64,000 bases of DNA, taken from Adiantum capillus-veneris (lineage: Eukaryota > Streptophyta > Polypodiopsida > Polypodiales > Pteridaceae). Each line of letters begins with the position of its first letter. Position 1 is the stretch's first letter. Shown in pieces: positions 22,251 through 33,560 of the stretch. The stretch is from contig CM043964.1 in assembly GCA_014529385.2 (NCBI GenBank), positions 7,037,997 to 7,101,996 on the forward strand. Reading direction: 5' to 3'. Under the pieces are notes generated by a model, which saw nothing but the letters and a program-made list of their open reading frames with translations, was not told the DNA's origin and made no database searches. The translations under genes were made by a program, and so were the position numbers.

Positions 22251-23084
22251 GTAGCGCTAACCCTAATGGCACCGATACAGGGTCACATAGTCTTGCTAAA
22301 AGCCTCATCTGCTTCCCTCAATTCCTCGCACACACACATCCATGGAACCTCAAAACTTTCATAGACTCTTCCAAGTGAAAAATTGAAGAAAGAAAGCTCT
22401 CATTCACTCCTCCACACACTCGAAAGCAGGACGCGAACGCGACGGGACTGCACTAGACCACCTGTAGGAACCCCGTTTCCTCACACACACACAGAGGTGA
22501 AAGTGCTGAGTATTGGCTTCCAAAGTTTTCCTACATCTTGAGCACTCATGCCACCGTGACTGATGTGGAAATTTGATGCCTTTTCACACCTTTTTTGACC
22601 TTTTTTGGCCCAGTTTCGGTCAATTTTGACCCCCGGCGGACATTTTTTTACAAGAAAAACCCAAACGGACTCCAAAATTTTCCAAATTTTGTACGCTTGA
22701 TCCTTGATACCCAAATACATTTTCAAATCCCCACATTCCATTTTTTACCACTTCAAGGGCGGTGCAGGTACCACCGTAGATAAAGCACCATCCAGACTTC
22801 TCGGGCGGGATGAGAGTGCCCACACTTCCCACTTGCATTATTCACATTCTAGAAATCTCAAACACATTCCCTATAGCCAAAAGAAGCCAACAAGAACCAT
22901 ATCCAAGGCCTCAATACCATATCCAGGCATATACATGTGCCCCACTGTTGGCAGGCGAACCTAACTATTCACAAAGTGTACACGTTGCATCTTTTTAAAA
23001 ACTTGAAACCACTTTGCAAATCTCCCAAATTCACATATTTACATCTTTCTGCACATATGACCATGTATATACACGCTACTTTGT
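22251..23084. other. Unassigned DNA between elements A and C
   Basis: No domain is seen in any frame. Part of the LTR of A may extend into it. A minus-strand frame (22481-22741) is open but resembles nothing. Confidence 0.5.
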
Positions 23085-23290
23085 ATACGCCAAAAGCGGT
23101 CTATCAGTGTCTGAGCCATACACACTCAACCGTAGTTGTGAAGATTGTCTTGTACTCAGCCTACAACTAGAAGTGGCTAGAGTAGGTTTCTTTTTTCTCA
23201 ACCATGAGATACATGAACTGTCAAGCATGAAACAAAGCCACTCGTGGACACTCACGTTCCAAAATAACCAACCCAATCAAAGTCCAAAAA
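23085..23290 (-). pseudogene. Second copia RNase H fragment
   Basis: The minus strand reads CFMLDSSCISWLRKKKPTLA followed by TSSC, the Ty1/copia RNase H core. It is an independent, diverged copy of the block at 23970-24130 and lies beyond the 3' LTR of element C, so it belongs to another copy of the same family or to a duplication. Confidence 0.75.
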
Positions 23291-23395
23291 AACATGTAAG
23301 TCTAGCAACAATGATCCCCTTTTGGGATAAAAAAAGCCAAGATGTAAAATGCCACTCAATTAGTAAAAACTCCTCTTGACTATTGAAATTTAGGT

Positions 23396-23611
23396 TGTAG
23401 AAAAACACACACAACTTGGAGAAGACAAAAGAAGATCAAGGAACACAACAAAAAGTGTATTAATCTGTGTGTAATGGAAAGATGGATAGCCCTAGATTGA
23501 TGGGTGTATATACAATGCAAAGGGGGGGTGGGAAACCTCCTAGTGAGGGAAAAATGCCACGATAGTCCTAAGTGTGTTCACACACATCACTACCACATGT
23601 ATATGGTAACA
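23396..23611 (-). repeat. 3' LTR of copia element C
   Basis: On the minus strand TGTTACCATATACATG... to ...TTTCTACA, about 216 bp, directly after the tract TCAGGGGGGATT (23612-23623). The other LTR is not in the window, so the far border rests on the CA end. Confidence 0.65.
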
Positions 23612-23869
23612 AATCCCCCCTGAGAGTGATGCGATGAACGTGAGCTAGCGCATAGAGTATATCCAAGTGCCATGTCTTGAGGAAATGATCAATCCACAAA
23701 GGGGAGGACGCCCAAAGATTTGCAGAATGCTTTGAACTTCTCATGGGACAATGCCTTTGTGAAGAGATCTGCCAAGGGTGACTTGTGTTGGCACATAAGC
23801 CAAGATGATCTCTCCTACTGAGAGCCTCTCCCTAATATAGTGGTAATGCACCTCAATGTGCTTTGTACG

Positions 23870-24205
23870 AGCATGAAAAACTAGGTTCCTCGCAATTCAT
23901 AATGCGCTCTGACTATAAGTGTAGATAGTGTTGGCAGTGCCTTGTCCAACACCCAAATCATCCATAAGGCATCTAAGCCATACACACTCAACCGTATCTG
24001 TGAAGATTGCCTTGTACTCAATCTCACAACTGGAAGTGGCCACAGTAGGTTGTTTCTTGCTCAACCATGAGATATAGAATTGTCGAGCATGAAACAAAAA
24101 CCACTTATGGACACTCGCATGTCAAAATAACTAGCCCAGATTGAGTACAAAGATAGAAATGTCTCTATGTAACTTGTCTGACATAAGGAAATACCACCAT
24201 CACAC
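23870..24205 (-). pseudogene. RT end and RNase H of copia element C
   Basis: 24205-24160 encodes DGGISLCQTSYIETF, which is the end of the copia RT thumb. After an internal deletion, 24110-23890 encodes ISWLSKKQPTVATSSCEIEY, WLRCLMDDLGVGQ and then YSQSAL, the RNase H signature. The expected C-terminal IEVHYHYIRERLSVGEI is found in frame at 23870-23800. Stops are present. Confidence 0.85.
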
Positions 24206-24685
24206 TGCTACAAATGGGAGCGCGGAAAGCCCTGCAAAATACTCAAAATAGCACATAGCAAGCCATAAATCAACAAAACTGTATATGTGGCACATCCACG
24301 AACTCGTAATCAAATCTATACGCGAACAACGAGAGACGTAGAGGGGAAGAGAGGGAAAGAGCACGCCCAGGCGCACCTCTTAGAGCGGAGTGCTACGGCA
24401 AGAGAGAAGAGAGGAGAGGAGAGAAGACTAGACACGAGCACTAGGTGCAATCTCCCCCCATGCAAGAGTGACCATTTCCCTCTTGCATGTATTTCATTTA
24501 TAGATTTCTTGAATGGTCAAAGTGATTACAAACTGGCCGGCCGGTCATAAATGGCCAAAGCTCATAAAGAGCACTTGAATAATAAAATGTACATAAAATA
24601 TGATATCCTTTTGCAATAGCCTAGCTCGGTCAAGCCTTTTCCACCTATCAACTGTAATAAATAGTAAAATATCAATTCCATAACA
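24206..24685 (-). repeat. 3' LTR of the 5.7 kb non-autonomous element
   Basis: 480 bp, aligned with 29444-29932 with few differences; a CGGCATGGTGAGA stretch of the other copy is reduced here. Confidence 0.95.
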
Positions 24686-25117
24686 TACCTCTCCGTTTGA
24701 AAGAAAGTGTGCTCAGTTGCGAAGATAAAAATCCGCAAACAATACTTGTCAAAAATAGTGATTAGAAATCTGTATCGAAAAAATAGCATGTAGTAAAAAT
24801 AATGAAACTAAACAACATTGCTTATGCCTGTCGGAATCCACATAGTACTTATTCTAGTGTCCCATACCACTAGAATAAGCAGTATATGTCATACCCTGAT
24901 AAATCAGGATATCATTGGTCACACTCATTATTCAATAATCAATTCTCATCAATCTCAAGTCCAATTTCATATATATTGTCACGATAGAAAATCATCATAT
25001 ACCAATTCCAAATCCCATTTCCAAATTCAAATCCAAAAGATCTTTCATTTTTTATACCCGGGTATCAAAATCATACCAGTTATAGTGGTGGCCAGCCACT
25101 GCAGCATGATCTCGTGA

Positions 25118-25395
25118 TTAGTGTTGCCTAAATCGGCAAATCTACACCAATAAGATGTGCTGCTTAAATCGGTGAATCTGCACTAATGCTCTCTAAATCG
25201 GCGAATCTGCATTGGATATTATTTAAAAATCATGAGTTTACTGGTTATCAATGTGCTGCCTAAATCGGCGAATCTGCATTGGATATTGTTTAAAAATCAT
25301 AGATCTGAAGTTTATTATTTTGCTGCCTAAATCGGCATATCTGCATCAAGATGAGTATCTACACACTGTCTAGATCAGCGAATCTGTGTGTGCGT
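25118..25395 (-). repeat. Six dispersed copies of a 19-base motif
   Basis: The core CTAAATCGGCGAATCTGCA and close variants occur near 25129, 25163, 25193, 25259, 25327 and 25371. Spacings are about 34, 30, 66, 68 and 44 bases. Two of the copies share a longer downstream block (GGATATT.TTTAAAAATCAT). This is not a simple microsatellite because the spacers differ. It lies about 0.5 kb upstream of the 3' LTR (minus orientation). Confidence 0.8.
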
Positions 25396-26607
25396 GACCA
25401 ATGGACTAGGCAAGACATAAGGGAAAAAAATATTTACTATGTTGTTGACATTACAGTGCAGTATATCAAAGCCCTTAAAAATTGTTGTGCACTATCCCAG
25501 AGTATTGTAGCTCACATGAGTAGCTTCATAGCTTACTGACAAAGCATCTCAACAACATTATCTCACAAAAACTCCTTTGAATTCACTTAAAGGGCATAAT
25601 CTTCGCAGTGTGTGAGTAATGAGCTTAATTACAATGCAGAGACAAATACAATGAAGAGAAAAGAGGAGTGTCGTATTCGAGGTACATACAAGCACGATCC
25701 AGAGTGGCTACTTGATTGTGTGTGTTGAAAGAGTTGTGTTTTCTTTGAGAATGGTATCAGTAAGCATAACTAGGATCTTGGCACAATCTTGTATGACAGA
25801 GTTAGTATAATCAAGCAGGAGGTAGTAAGGTTTAGGTGAGGATAGATATTGGATCGATAACAGAGTAGGGGGTATCATAAAACTTGATAAAATATGGTGA
25901 GAAGATTAGTACGGAATCCATAAGAATGAATTTGCAAAAAAAAAGTTAAAAGATGACTTATCTGAAGTCCTTGCATCATGGTCTGCATCGGTTTTTTGAA
26001 TCCTTAAATGAGTTAGAGAAATGTAACAAAAACAAGTGAAGATTATGATAAAAATCATTTGATTAAAGTCAAGCAAGACAAATAATGTAAATTACGATAA
26101 ACCAAATAAAGGTATGAGGGTTGAGCAGTGCTATTGTACATTAAATAATGAGCCATTCGAAGAGGAGAGAAACCCATAAATCTTCACAATTTGGTAATTT
26201 CTATAATTTTCAAGTCTCTAATGAAGAATGCAGGACATTTGACAGCCGTGGTCGATAGAAGGAATCGCAAAAATTGCATGCAATATAGCCAAGTCACAAT
26301 TAGATGAAGTTGTGAAAAGGGGTTACCGAGCAAGCTGGCAGTAGAAGTAGCTACAAATAGTGTGATAGAATCCACTGAGGATATTGGAGTTATACAGAGC
26401 TGAGAGCTTGAGTTTACTTTATGAATCTTGATTTTTTGTGTTTCCAGCATTGTGTTTGAAATACTGGCTACCTAAATTTGTGTTGTTACCTACTACAAAT
26501 TTGTATGGTTCGGTAATGGGCCTCACTATGCTTTAGTTAGATTTGTGCATAGTACTATCTAGCCAGATTGTAGTTGGTGATCGGGTGTATTGCCAATGTA
26601 ATTGAAA

Positions 26608-26640
<33 letters not shown>
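26608..26640. repeat. 33-base G homopolymer
   Basis: Uninterrupted G run in an otherwise AT-rich context. Could be real, or a basecalling or assembly artefact. Confidence 0.9.
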
Positions 26641-26641
<1 letters not shown>

Positions 26642-27072
26642 AAAGGGGGAGGGATACGAGTAGAGGCCATGATACATGGGCCAAGATAAAGGGATATGTC
26701 ATTGTTCAGTATACTAGGTGTAGTACGTCAGATTTGAGCGATGTAAATGGGGTAGAAATTTGGGGAGAAGAACACAATTTTGCAAAAGTAGGTATGCCAA
26801 TCTATACATTTTTAGGTTATCTATATGTGCACAATGGTCATGATATTGTGTGGAATGCGAACATACATAGGCTGCACCTACTGTTTTAAATAAGGTGTTG
26901 TGCTTGTGGCAGGAGCAGTGTGGAAAATAGACAATAATTAAAATCTGATGATCTAAAGATAAGACCGACATTGCAAGATTAATAAATTTCTACAATGAAG
27001 AGCTATGAAAAACGAAAGTGCGAGTGCCGCCAGTGTAGGCTTATTACATCAATAAAAAAATTTAGGTTTGAG

Positions 27073-27504
27073 CTAAAGAGTGTCCACACGAGGTGTGGTG
27101 GTTTCGCTGGTGGATGGGCGGTCGAGGAGGTGTTCGGTGAGGTCAGCTAAAATGGCTTGGAGTGTGCGAACAAAATTTTGCACGTCCAGAAATCGAAGAC
27201 ATAGCCGGTGAAAGCGGTGCTCCAAGTGGTCGTAGTCGCGTTGGAGTAGAGTGAGTTGTGCGTGTAGAGACAGAGTAGTGTCGGTGATAAGAGGGTTATC
27301 GTGAGATGAAGCAAGGTTGGAGGGGGTGGCGGAAGGTTGAGAATCCATGGGTTGCCACTGACTGAAGGGTCGTATCACAAGTCGGAGGATACCCAGTCCG
27401 CAGAGTATGGTATCGATCTTCAACAATGACGGTTGCTGCAAGAGCGTCGTCAATGGTTGGCACGGAAGAGCTTGGGCAATGGTTACTACTGTAGGCGGGC
27501 ACAA
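27073..27504 (-). CDS. Hypothetical frame in the 5.7 kb element
   Basis: A 143-residue open frame. The second half (residues about 70-130) has a regular hydrophobic pattern that could form a coiled coil (LHAQLTLLQRDYDHLEHRFH), with a Thr/Ser/Pro-rich tail. No zinc knuckle and no gag signature. It might be a relic of gag or a chance frame; no family recognised. Confidence 0.25.
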   Translation of the reverse strand: MCPPTVVTIAQALPCQPLTTLLQQPSLLKIDTILCGLGILRLVIRPFSQWQPMDSQPSATPSNLASSHDNPLITDTTLSLHAQLTLLQRDYDHLEHRFHRLCLRFLDVQNFVRTLQAILADLTEHLLDRPSTSETTTPRVDTL

Positions 27505-28124
27505 TTGGTGGAAGTTGAGGGTTCGGAATCACGAGGACAAGATCGACAAAGAACCGCCTCAGTTTGTACAAAGATATTATAACATCATGCCCAGAGTCGC
27601 CGATTTTGCTAGTGTCAACAACAGGGGACGCAGGTCGCAGGCGAGAACCCCGGCGCGCAGCAAAAAGCAGGGACTACTACGGGAGATAGGGAGGATGCTC
27701 AAGTGAGCATATGGTGCTGCTTGAGATCGCGGAGGCGGTGGTTTACTGCGCAGCCAAATTGGTGGCGGCACCACAGAGGATGAGAGAAAGAGCAGTTGCA
27801 GTGTGCATGTTTATGTAGGGCCAAAAAAGTAGGGAGAGGGAATCGGAGTTGGCTGCAACAGTTGGCGCCGCCATGTGAGAGGAAAAAATCAATGTGTGTG
27901 TGTGTGTGTGTGGTTGGCAAACCATGGCCGCATAAGGTGTGAGGAGGAAAAAAGGCTCGAACGAGTGGTGGTTGGGTGAGGTTCCGAGAGTCCAGAGGGT
28001 TTGGTGCAACCAGTTTTGTAGCTAACCTCCCATTAGCCGAAAAAGGTAGGCGCCCTCTGTCTAGTTGGTAAGGTTGGTGCATGGCACCTCTGGGAGTCGC
28101 AAACCGTGGTTGGTCTGGTGGCCC

Positions 28125-28254
<130 letters not shown>

Positions 28255-28923
28255 TACTATGGTTTGCTGATATGTTGCATGGTCGTGAAAAAAAGAGGTA
28301 GTTGGGTGGGTGCATGCAGGGCGTCGTCAGTCATTGACGACGAAGAGAGAGAGAAATAGAGAGAGATTTCACGTTGTTGCAGGTGGGCCGCCAGTTAGTG
28401 GCAGGGAGAGAGAGAGAGGGAGAATCCGAGAGGAATTGGGAGAGAGAGATAGTTCAATTGCATTTCTGTGTGTGTGTGCATGGTGGGCACTAGAGTTAGG
28501 TAGGAAGTGTGTGCGGCTACTGAAGACAGAGAGATAGTTCCATAGGTCTTTGCCTGCAGTGTAAAAAAATATTGAGACAACTGGTTTGCTGCTCCTAACG
28601 AGGGGTAGGGAAAAAAAAGCGCTCATACAAGCTGCTTCTGAGTGCTCTGTAATCAGAGTCGCAACAACTGAGGGTGAGGGCATGTGTGTGGAGACACCAC
28701 AATCTGCATTGGCATGCACTCATGGATGGTGTGTTGCCATGCACCAATGGTTGGTCCTCATAAAGATCCGTTCGTGTTCAAAGCTTCCACTCAAACATGA
28801 TAATAGTTGTTAGTGCGGCCATTTCTGTTGATGGCAGTGCCAAGTAGCATGCAAGTCAAGTAGGTTGCACCCAAGCCAGTAGTTGGTGGCAGTTTCTTTT
28901 GCCTACTGCCGTGGGTGTTGAAA

Positions 28924-29150
28924 TCAATCATTGGGTGTGGACACTCCTTCCATGCTATCCGCTTCTGTAAAATCGATGGTGCCCATTGAGATGGCGGCTC
29001 CGTATCTTTTGGAAATTCGTTGAGGTCCTTCTACAACTAATGAGAAAAATTGCTCAAATGCTTCACCTTCTACAACTCCTGAGATTGTTCCTAAAGTGTT
29101 AAAATTTATCGACGACATCTCTTCTTCTCCATCTCCTATACAAACCATAT
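28924..29150 (-). other. Exon-like frame near the primer site of the 5.7 kb element
   Basis: On the minus strand a splice-acceptor-like TTTGTATAG (near 29137) is followed by a 70-residue frame (MSSINFNTLGTISGVVEGEA ...) ending in a stop. It lies in the position where gag would start, some 300 bases after the primer site. No family recognised; composition is protein-like, not repeat-like. Confidence 0.25.
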
Positions 29151-29430
29151 GACGATATCTATCATGCTTATTAGTATTAAAATATATATATGTATATATA
29201 CACACACACACGTTAATATTATGTAAACTTTGCTTACAGTAAAAAATTATCATTTCTACTATCTTATTCAGATCTTTCACTAATTATAAATTTATGAAGG
29301 ATTAACGTCAAATTTGCATGAAAGAGATAATATAAAACAAGGACATAGAATTATAAATTTTGAAAATGAAGAAAACAAGAGCACTTAGCTTTTGGTTATC
29401 TGAATCTGCAATCTCTAGAGCGTAGCCTGG

Positions 29431-29442
29431 GCTCTGATACCA
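29431..29442 (-). other. Primer-binding site of the 5.7 kb element
   Basis: Minus strand TGGTATCAGAGC, one base from the 5' LTR end; initiator-Met type. Confidence 0.95.
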
Positions 29443-29443
29443 C

Positions 29444-29932
29444 TGCTACAAACGGGAGCGCGGAAAGCCCTGCAAAATACTCAAAATAGCACATAGCAAG
29501 CCATAAATCAACGAAATTGTATACTCAGCACATCCACGAACTCGTAATCAAAGCTATACACGAACAACGAGAGACATAGAGTGGAAGTGAGGGAAAGAGC
29601 ACGCGCAGGAGCACCTCCTAGAGTAGAGTGCTACGCCCGACATGGTGAGAGAGAAGAGAGGAGAGGAGAGAAGAATAGACACGAGCACTGGGTACAATCT
29701 CCCCCCATGCAAGAGTGACCATTTCCCTCTTACACGTATTTCATTTATAGATTTCTTGAATGGTCAAAGTGATTACAAATTGGCCGGCCGGTCATAAATG
29801 GCGAAAGCTCATAAAGAGCACTTGAATAATAAAATGTACATAAAATATGATATCCTTTTGCAATAGCCTAGCTCGGTCAAGCCTTTTCCACCTGTCAGCT
29901 GCAATAAATAGTAAAATATCAATTCCATAACA
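29444..29932 (-). repeat. 5' LTR of the 5.7 kb non-autonomous element
   Basis: 489 bp, TG...CA on the minus strand; GA-rich middle. Right flank CACAC. Confidence 0.95.
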
Positions 29933-30895
29933 CACACTACTTAAATTGTATGCCCAAGTAATGATGCAACAACCCACATCTTTCGTCTTGAAAGTAGCAT
30001 TTAGGTCATCTTTAAATTCAGTAGCATGTCTCTCGTTTGGTCCAGTAATGAACAAATCTTCAAATAGAGAACCACAATGAGAAGTACATCACCCTCAAGC
30101 TTTACATACAATGTGCTTTTTGTTGGACTATTACAAAAGCCTCGTTGGACCAAATGAGTGTTATCCTTCTCATACCAAGCACAAGGAGATTGTGTCAACC
30201 CATACAAATGTTTCTTACATTTGCACACTCTATCCTCCTTTCCTTCCTTAACAAAACGGCGAGGTTGTGTTACATAAACTTCCTCAAATATATCCCCATT
30301 CAAGAAAGGAGTTACAATGTCTGACTCGTGTACATCCCAACCAAAATGAGCTCCCAATGCCCATAGAAGCATTAAAGTGTCATAAATGTCCTGTGAGCTT
30401 ACATTAACGTCTCTAGTACATGATAGCAAGGGATGAGCAAAATCTTCTAAGAACACAACATCCCGTGAGACCAAGATACGTTTTGTTTGCGGATGATACA
30501 ACTTGTAACCACTATAACCAACAAAAATACATTTGACAGCCTTATCATCCAGCTTTTTGCATTGCATTTGTGGCACCAAAGCATATGCCAAATAGCCAAA
30601 AACACGCATGTGCTCAATAGAACACTTTCTATCATGCCATGCTTCATCTGGAGTCAAAGACTATAAAGCTTTTGTAGGACACCTGTTAAGTACATAAGTG
30701 GCACACATGATGGCCTCAAGCAAAAATGAATGGGGTAAAGCTTGACTTTTGATCATACATCATGCCATTTCCATAAGTGACCTATTTTTTCTCTCACCAA
30801 CACCATTTTGCTAAGGTGTATAAGGTTGGCGTTTTATCCCACAACTAGCGAGAAATGCATTAAATTACACCACATGATCGTGTTTATAGAAAGGA
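29933..30895 (-). pseudogene. Integrase end and reverse transcriptase of copia element C
   Basis: Minus strand: QNGVGERKNRSLMEMAW (integrase core end, with the catalytic Glu), CATYVLNRCPTKAL, TPDEAWHDRKCSIEHMRVFG and CIFVGY, then RT pieces FGWDVHESDIVTPFLNGDIFEEVYV, KKHLYGLTQSPCAWYEK and LFITGPNERHATEFK. Between CTRDVN and IYDTL about 100 residues of the RT fingers are deleted. The catalytic box is damaged: the expected YVDDL reads as LFEDL in a shifted frame near 30070. The frame is cut by the LTR insertion at 29933. Confidence 0.85.
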
Positions 30896-31165
30896 AGCTC
30901 TTATGCCCATACAGGTGCAGTTGGATGCCTTGAAATTGTTGTACAGAATGCAAGGTGCGCATATTGACAAGCTGCAGGGAAGAATTCTTGCAGTTCTTGC
31001 AAATGAATAAAGAGAAAGCCAGTGATTATTATCTTCAACAAGCAGAGACAAAGATAGAGATAATGAATAGGGGGCTACCAGAGAAAGAAATTAAAGAGGG
31101 AGATATGGTGATGAAGTATGACTCTTGCTTGGATTTCACTTTTCAAAAGAAGAGGGACCATACAC
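30896..31165 (+). pseudogene. Gypsy integrase C-terminal fragment
   Basis: Plus-strand frames give MPIQVQLDALKLLYRMQGAH, a DKLQGRILAVLANE segment, YYLQQAETKIEIMNRGL and GDMVMKYDSCLDFTFQKK. This order matches the region of gypsy integrases just after the core (the LP(I/V)E..., R...Y and GDLVL.Y..RL motifs). Only this part of an element is left, broken by a stop at 31008. It abuts copia C directly. Confidence 0.6.
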
Positions 31166-31437
31166 ACTAAAGCACGTGTGTTCCCCCATTTCACACACCC
31201 CCTCCCTCCCTCCATGTTTTCTATGCACCCCACATCTCCACCCCCCACCCCCTTTCCAAATCCTCATGGCGGCCTCCTTTGCTCCACATGCCAAGGACTA
31301 TGCACCCATCCTCTTGCCATGCTCGCTTGCCATCCTGAGTTGCATCCCCCCTCCCTCTCCTCGCCAAGATTGGTTGTTTTCCAGCTCGTTCGCAGTTGTA
31401 CAACTCATCTCGGCCCTAGACTGAGTCCGTCTGGCTC

Positions 31438-31441
<4 letters not shown>

Positions 31442-31489
<48 letters not shown>
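31442..31489. repeat. (GA)n microsatellite
   Basis: Twenty-four GA units. Confidence 0.95.
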
Positions 31490-31493
<4 letters not shown>

Positions 31494-31626
31494 TTGACTT
31501 TAGCTTTTGATCAAACCTTTAGGATCTTCTTAGATTCCCATGAAAACTAATGGTTTGAAAATTCAGCCCGGACAGGGCCCTAAAATGCACCATTTACTAG
31601 CGATCTTGAATGTCGATCTTGAATGG

Positions 31627-32310
31627 CATAGCTCAAACTCCAAAAACATGAGTGCTATTTTGCTATTAGTGGGAAAAACAACTTGTCATTCCTTAACATT
31701 TGGATCTTTTAAAATTTAATGTTTTTTTGTTTACTATAGGCATTGAGTTCAAGCTTCAATCATTAAGGTCTCTTGTGATTGTTCCTACGACATTACAATC
31801 TTCTCTTCTCGTGTGTGTGCGTGTGTGTGGAGGATATTGGAATAATGCTTCTATCACCCAAGTGTGCTGAATTAGTTATCCAAGTTCCCTCTTGAATAAT
31901 TGGTCTTTAGCTCAGAACCATCAGAGATAGATCTTTGAGGTCTCTTCGGATTGTTCCTATGAAATTAATTGATTCTCTTCTCTTTGCTTCTATAACATGT
32001 TGAAGGCTTTAGAACGATAGATTCAGTATGTATTCATGGTGTTAATGCTATAGGTTTCATACTAATAATGAAGTATTCAAAACACTCGAAAGAGTCGACC
32101 AAAAAATGAGACAAAGCATAGCTTAGTCAACTCATAGATTCGATACACTCTCTCACACAAAATGTGTAGAGAGATAGCCTATATGTAGAATAGTATCCCA
32201 ATGGATAAAGGTGTGTCAATATGGGTATTACATAGAGTTTTTAAAATATGTGGATAGTAACTAGGATTTTCGCTAAAAGTAATGGAGGAAACATGGGGCT
32301 TAATGATGTT
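31627..32310 (+). repeat. Dispersed repeat R2, copy 1
   Basis: Matches in reverse complement the pieces 45713-46345 and about 43670-43767, which are one R2 copy opened by a SMART element. Shared landmarks include the GGCATAGCTCAAACTCCAAAA start, a TGTGTGTGTG stretch and TTACATAGA.TTTT.AAAATAT. Non-coding. Confidence 0.75.
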
Positions 32311-32399
32311 TGAAACCCACTAGCTATCTAACTGGGTACAAGTGGGCGATTTTGTATAGAGATGATCATGTCTCATGGGTGTTGGACACATCAAATAGA

Positions 32400-33560
32400 G
32401 GTTGCAGATGGCAGAACAAAGAGTTCTCTTCTCAGACAACCTCCTTCTAATCTCTTTGTGAGAAAAGGATGGCAAGACAAAAGAAGATGACATTATGACA
32501 ATGACCGTTGAGACAACATAACTCTCATAGTGTCTATAAGGATTCTTGTGTCCAAAAATGGGCAGAGCATTAAAGAGTTCTCTTCTCATACAATCTCCTT
32601 TTGATCTCGTTGTGAGTAAAGCATGGCAAGACACAAGAACATGACATTATGACAATGACCTTTGAGACAAAATAACTCTCATAGAGACTACAAGGATACT
32701 TGTGTCAAAAAAAAATGGGTAGCAAACGCATGAGTGAGGAAAAAATGCCAACGAGCATGCATGCCTCGATCCACCATGGAACATGGTATCTTGACACCAA
32801 TTCCCTTCGGAAGAGATGACATAGTATCTATTTTTTGATACTATGGCTTTGTTCATAAAGATTCCTCTCATCTTGCTACAAGTTCTTAACCACACCCTCA
32901 ATGTCTAGAAGAGGCTCCTTCTTCTTAAGGAAATTGTTGAATAGATGGTTAGAAAATTTGTTATGTTAAAGAGCTTTGAGAAGTACGACCACCTTGTCTT
33001 CATCTGGCTCTTGCTCTTCAATAATGAAGTCCAAATAACTCAAATCGGTGCATATGTCGCTCAGCCTTGTGACAAGACTAGCTACATCTTCTCCATTCTT
33101 GCACCAAGTAGGGGTCAAGTAGATAGGTGATTTTCATCAAGGGATTCAAGTAGATAGGTGATTTTCATCAAGACCCACACAACAAAAAATTATTCTCATG
33201 GGTACTAGATAGATCATATAGAGGTGCAAAGGATGGACCAAATACTTTCCTTCTCATAGAACCTCCTTTAGGATTTGTTCCTAGTGAAACATGACAAAAC
33301 ACAATAAGAAAAAAATATGAAAATTAACCTTGAGACAACATGCCTCCCATAGAGACTATGACAATGCTTGGTTTTCTTCTTGTTGTCCTTATCGTTCCTC
33401 CTCTCATCTTGGTAAAAGTTGTGGATGGCATCCTCAATGTCTAGGATAGGCTCCTTCTTCTTAAGGACATTTTTGAATAGTTGGCTATATCCTAGTTCTC
33501 TTAAAAATCTTTGAGAAGTAAAAGTGCATTGTATTCCTCTTTAATATGCACTCCACATAT
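32400..33560. repeat. Diverged local repeats
   Basis: A segment of about 150-180 bases (TTCTCTTCTCA.ACAA.CTCCTT...GACATTATGACAATGACC...) occurs at 32420-32560, at 32575-32720 and, more diverged, at 33250-33370. A second shared block (CCTCAATGTCTAG.A.AGGCTCCTTCTTCTTAAGGA) links 32895-32945 with 33433-33485. So a larger unit was duplicated after the smaller one. A 29-bp tandem duplication containing AGTAGATAGGTGATTTTCATCAAG lies at about 33114-33170. Confidence 0.7.

Noticed and set aside
24820-25400. CRISPR-like repeat array
   Set aside because: Spacing is irregular, the repeats are degenerate and the context is a plant LTR element.
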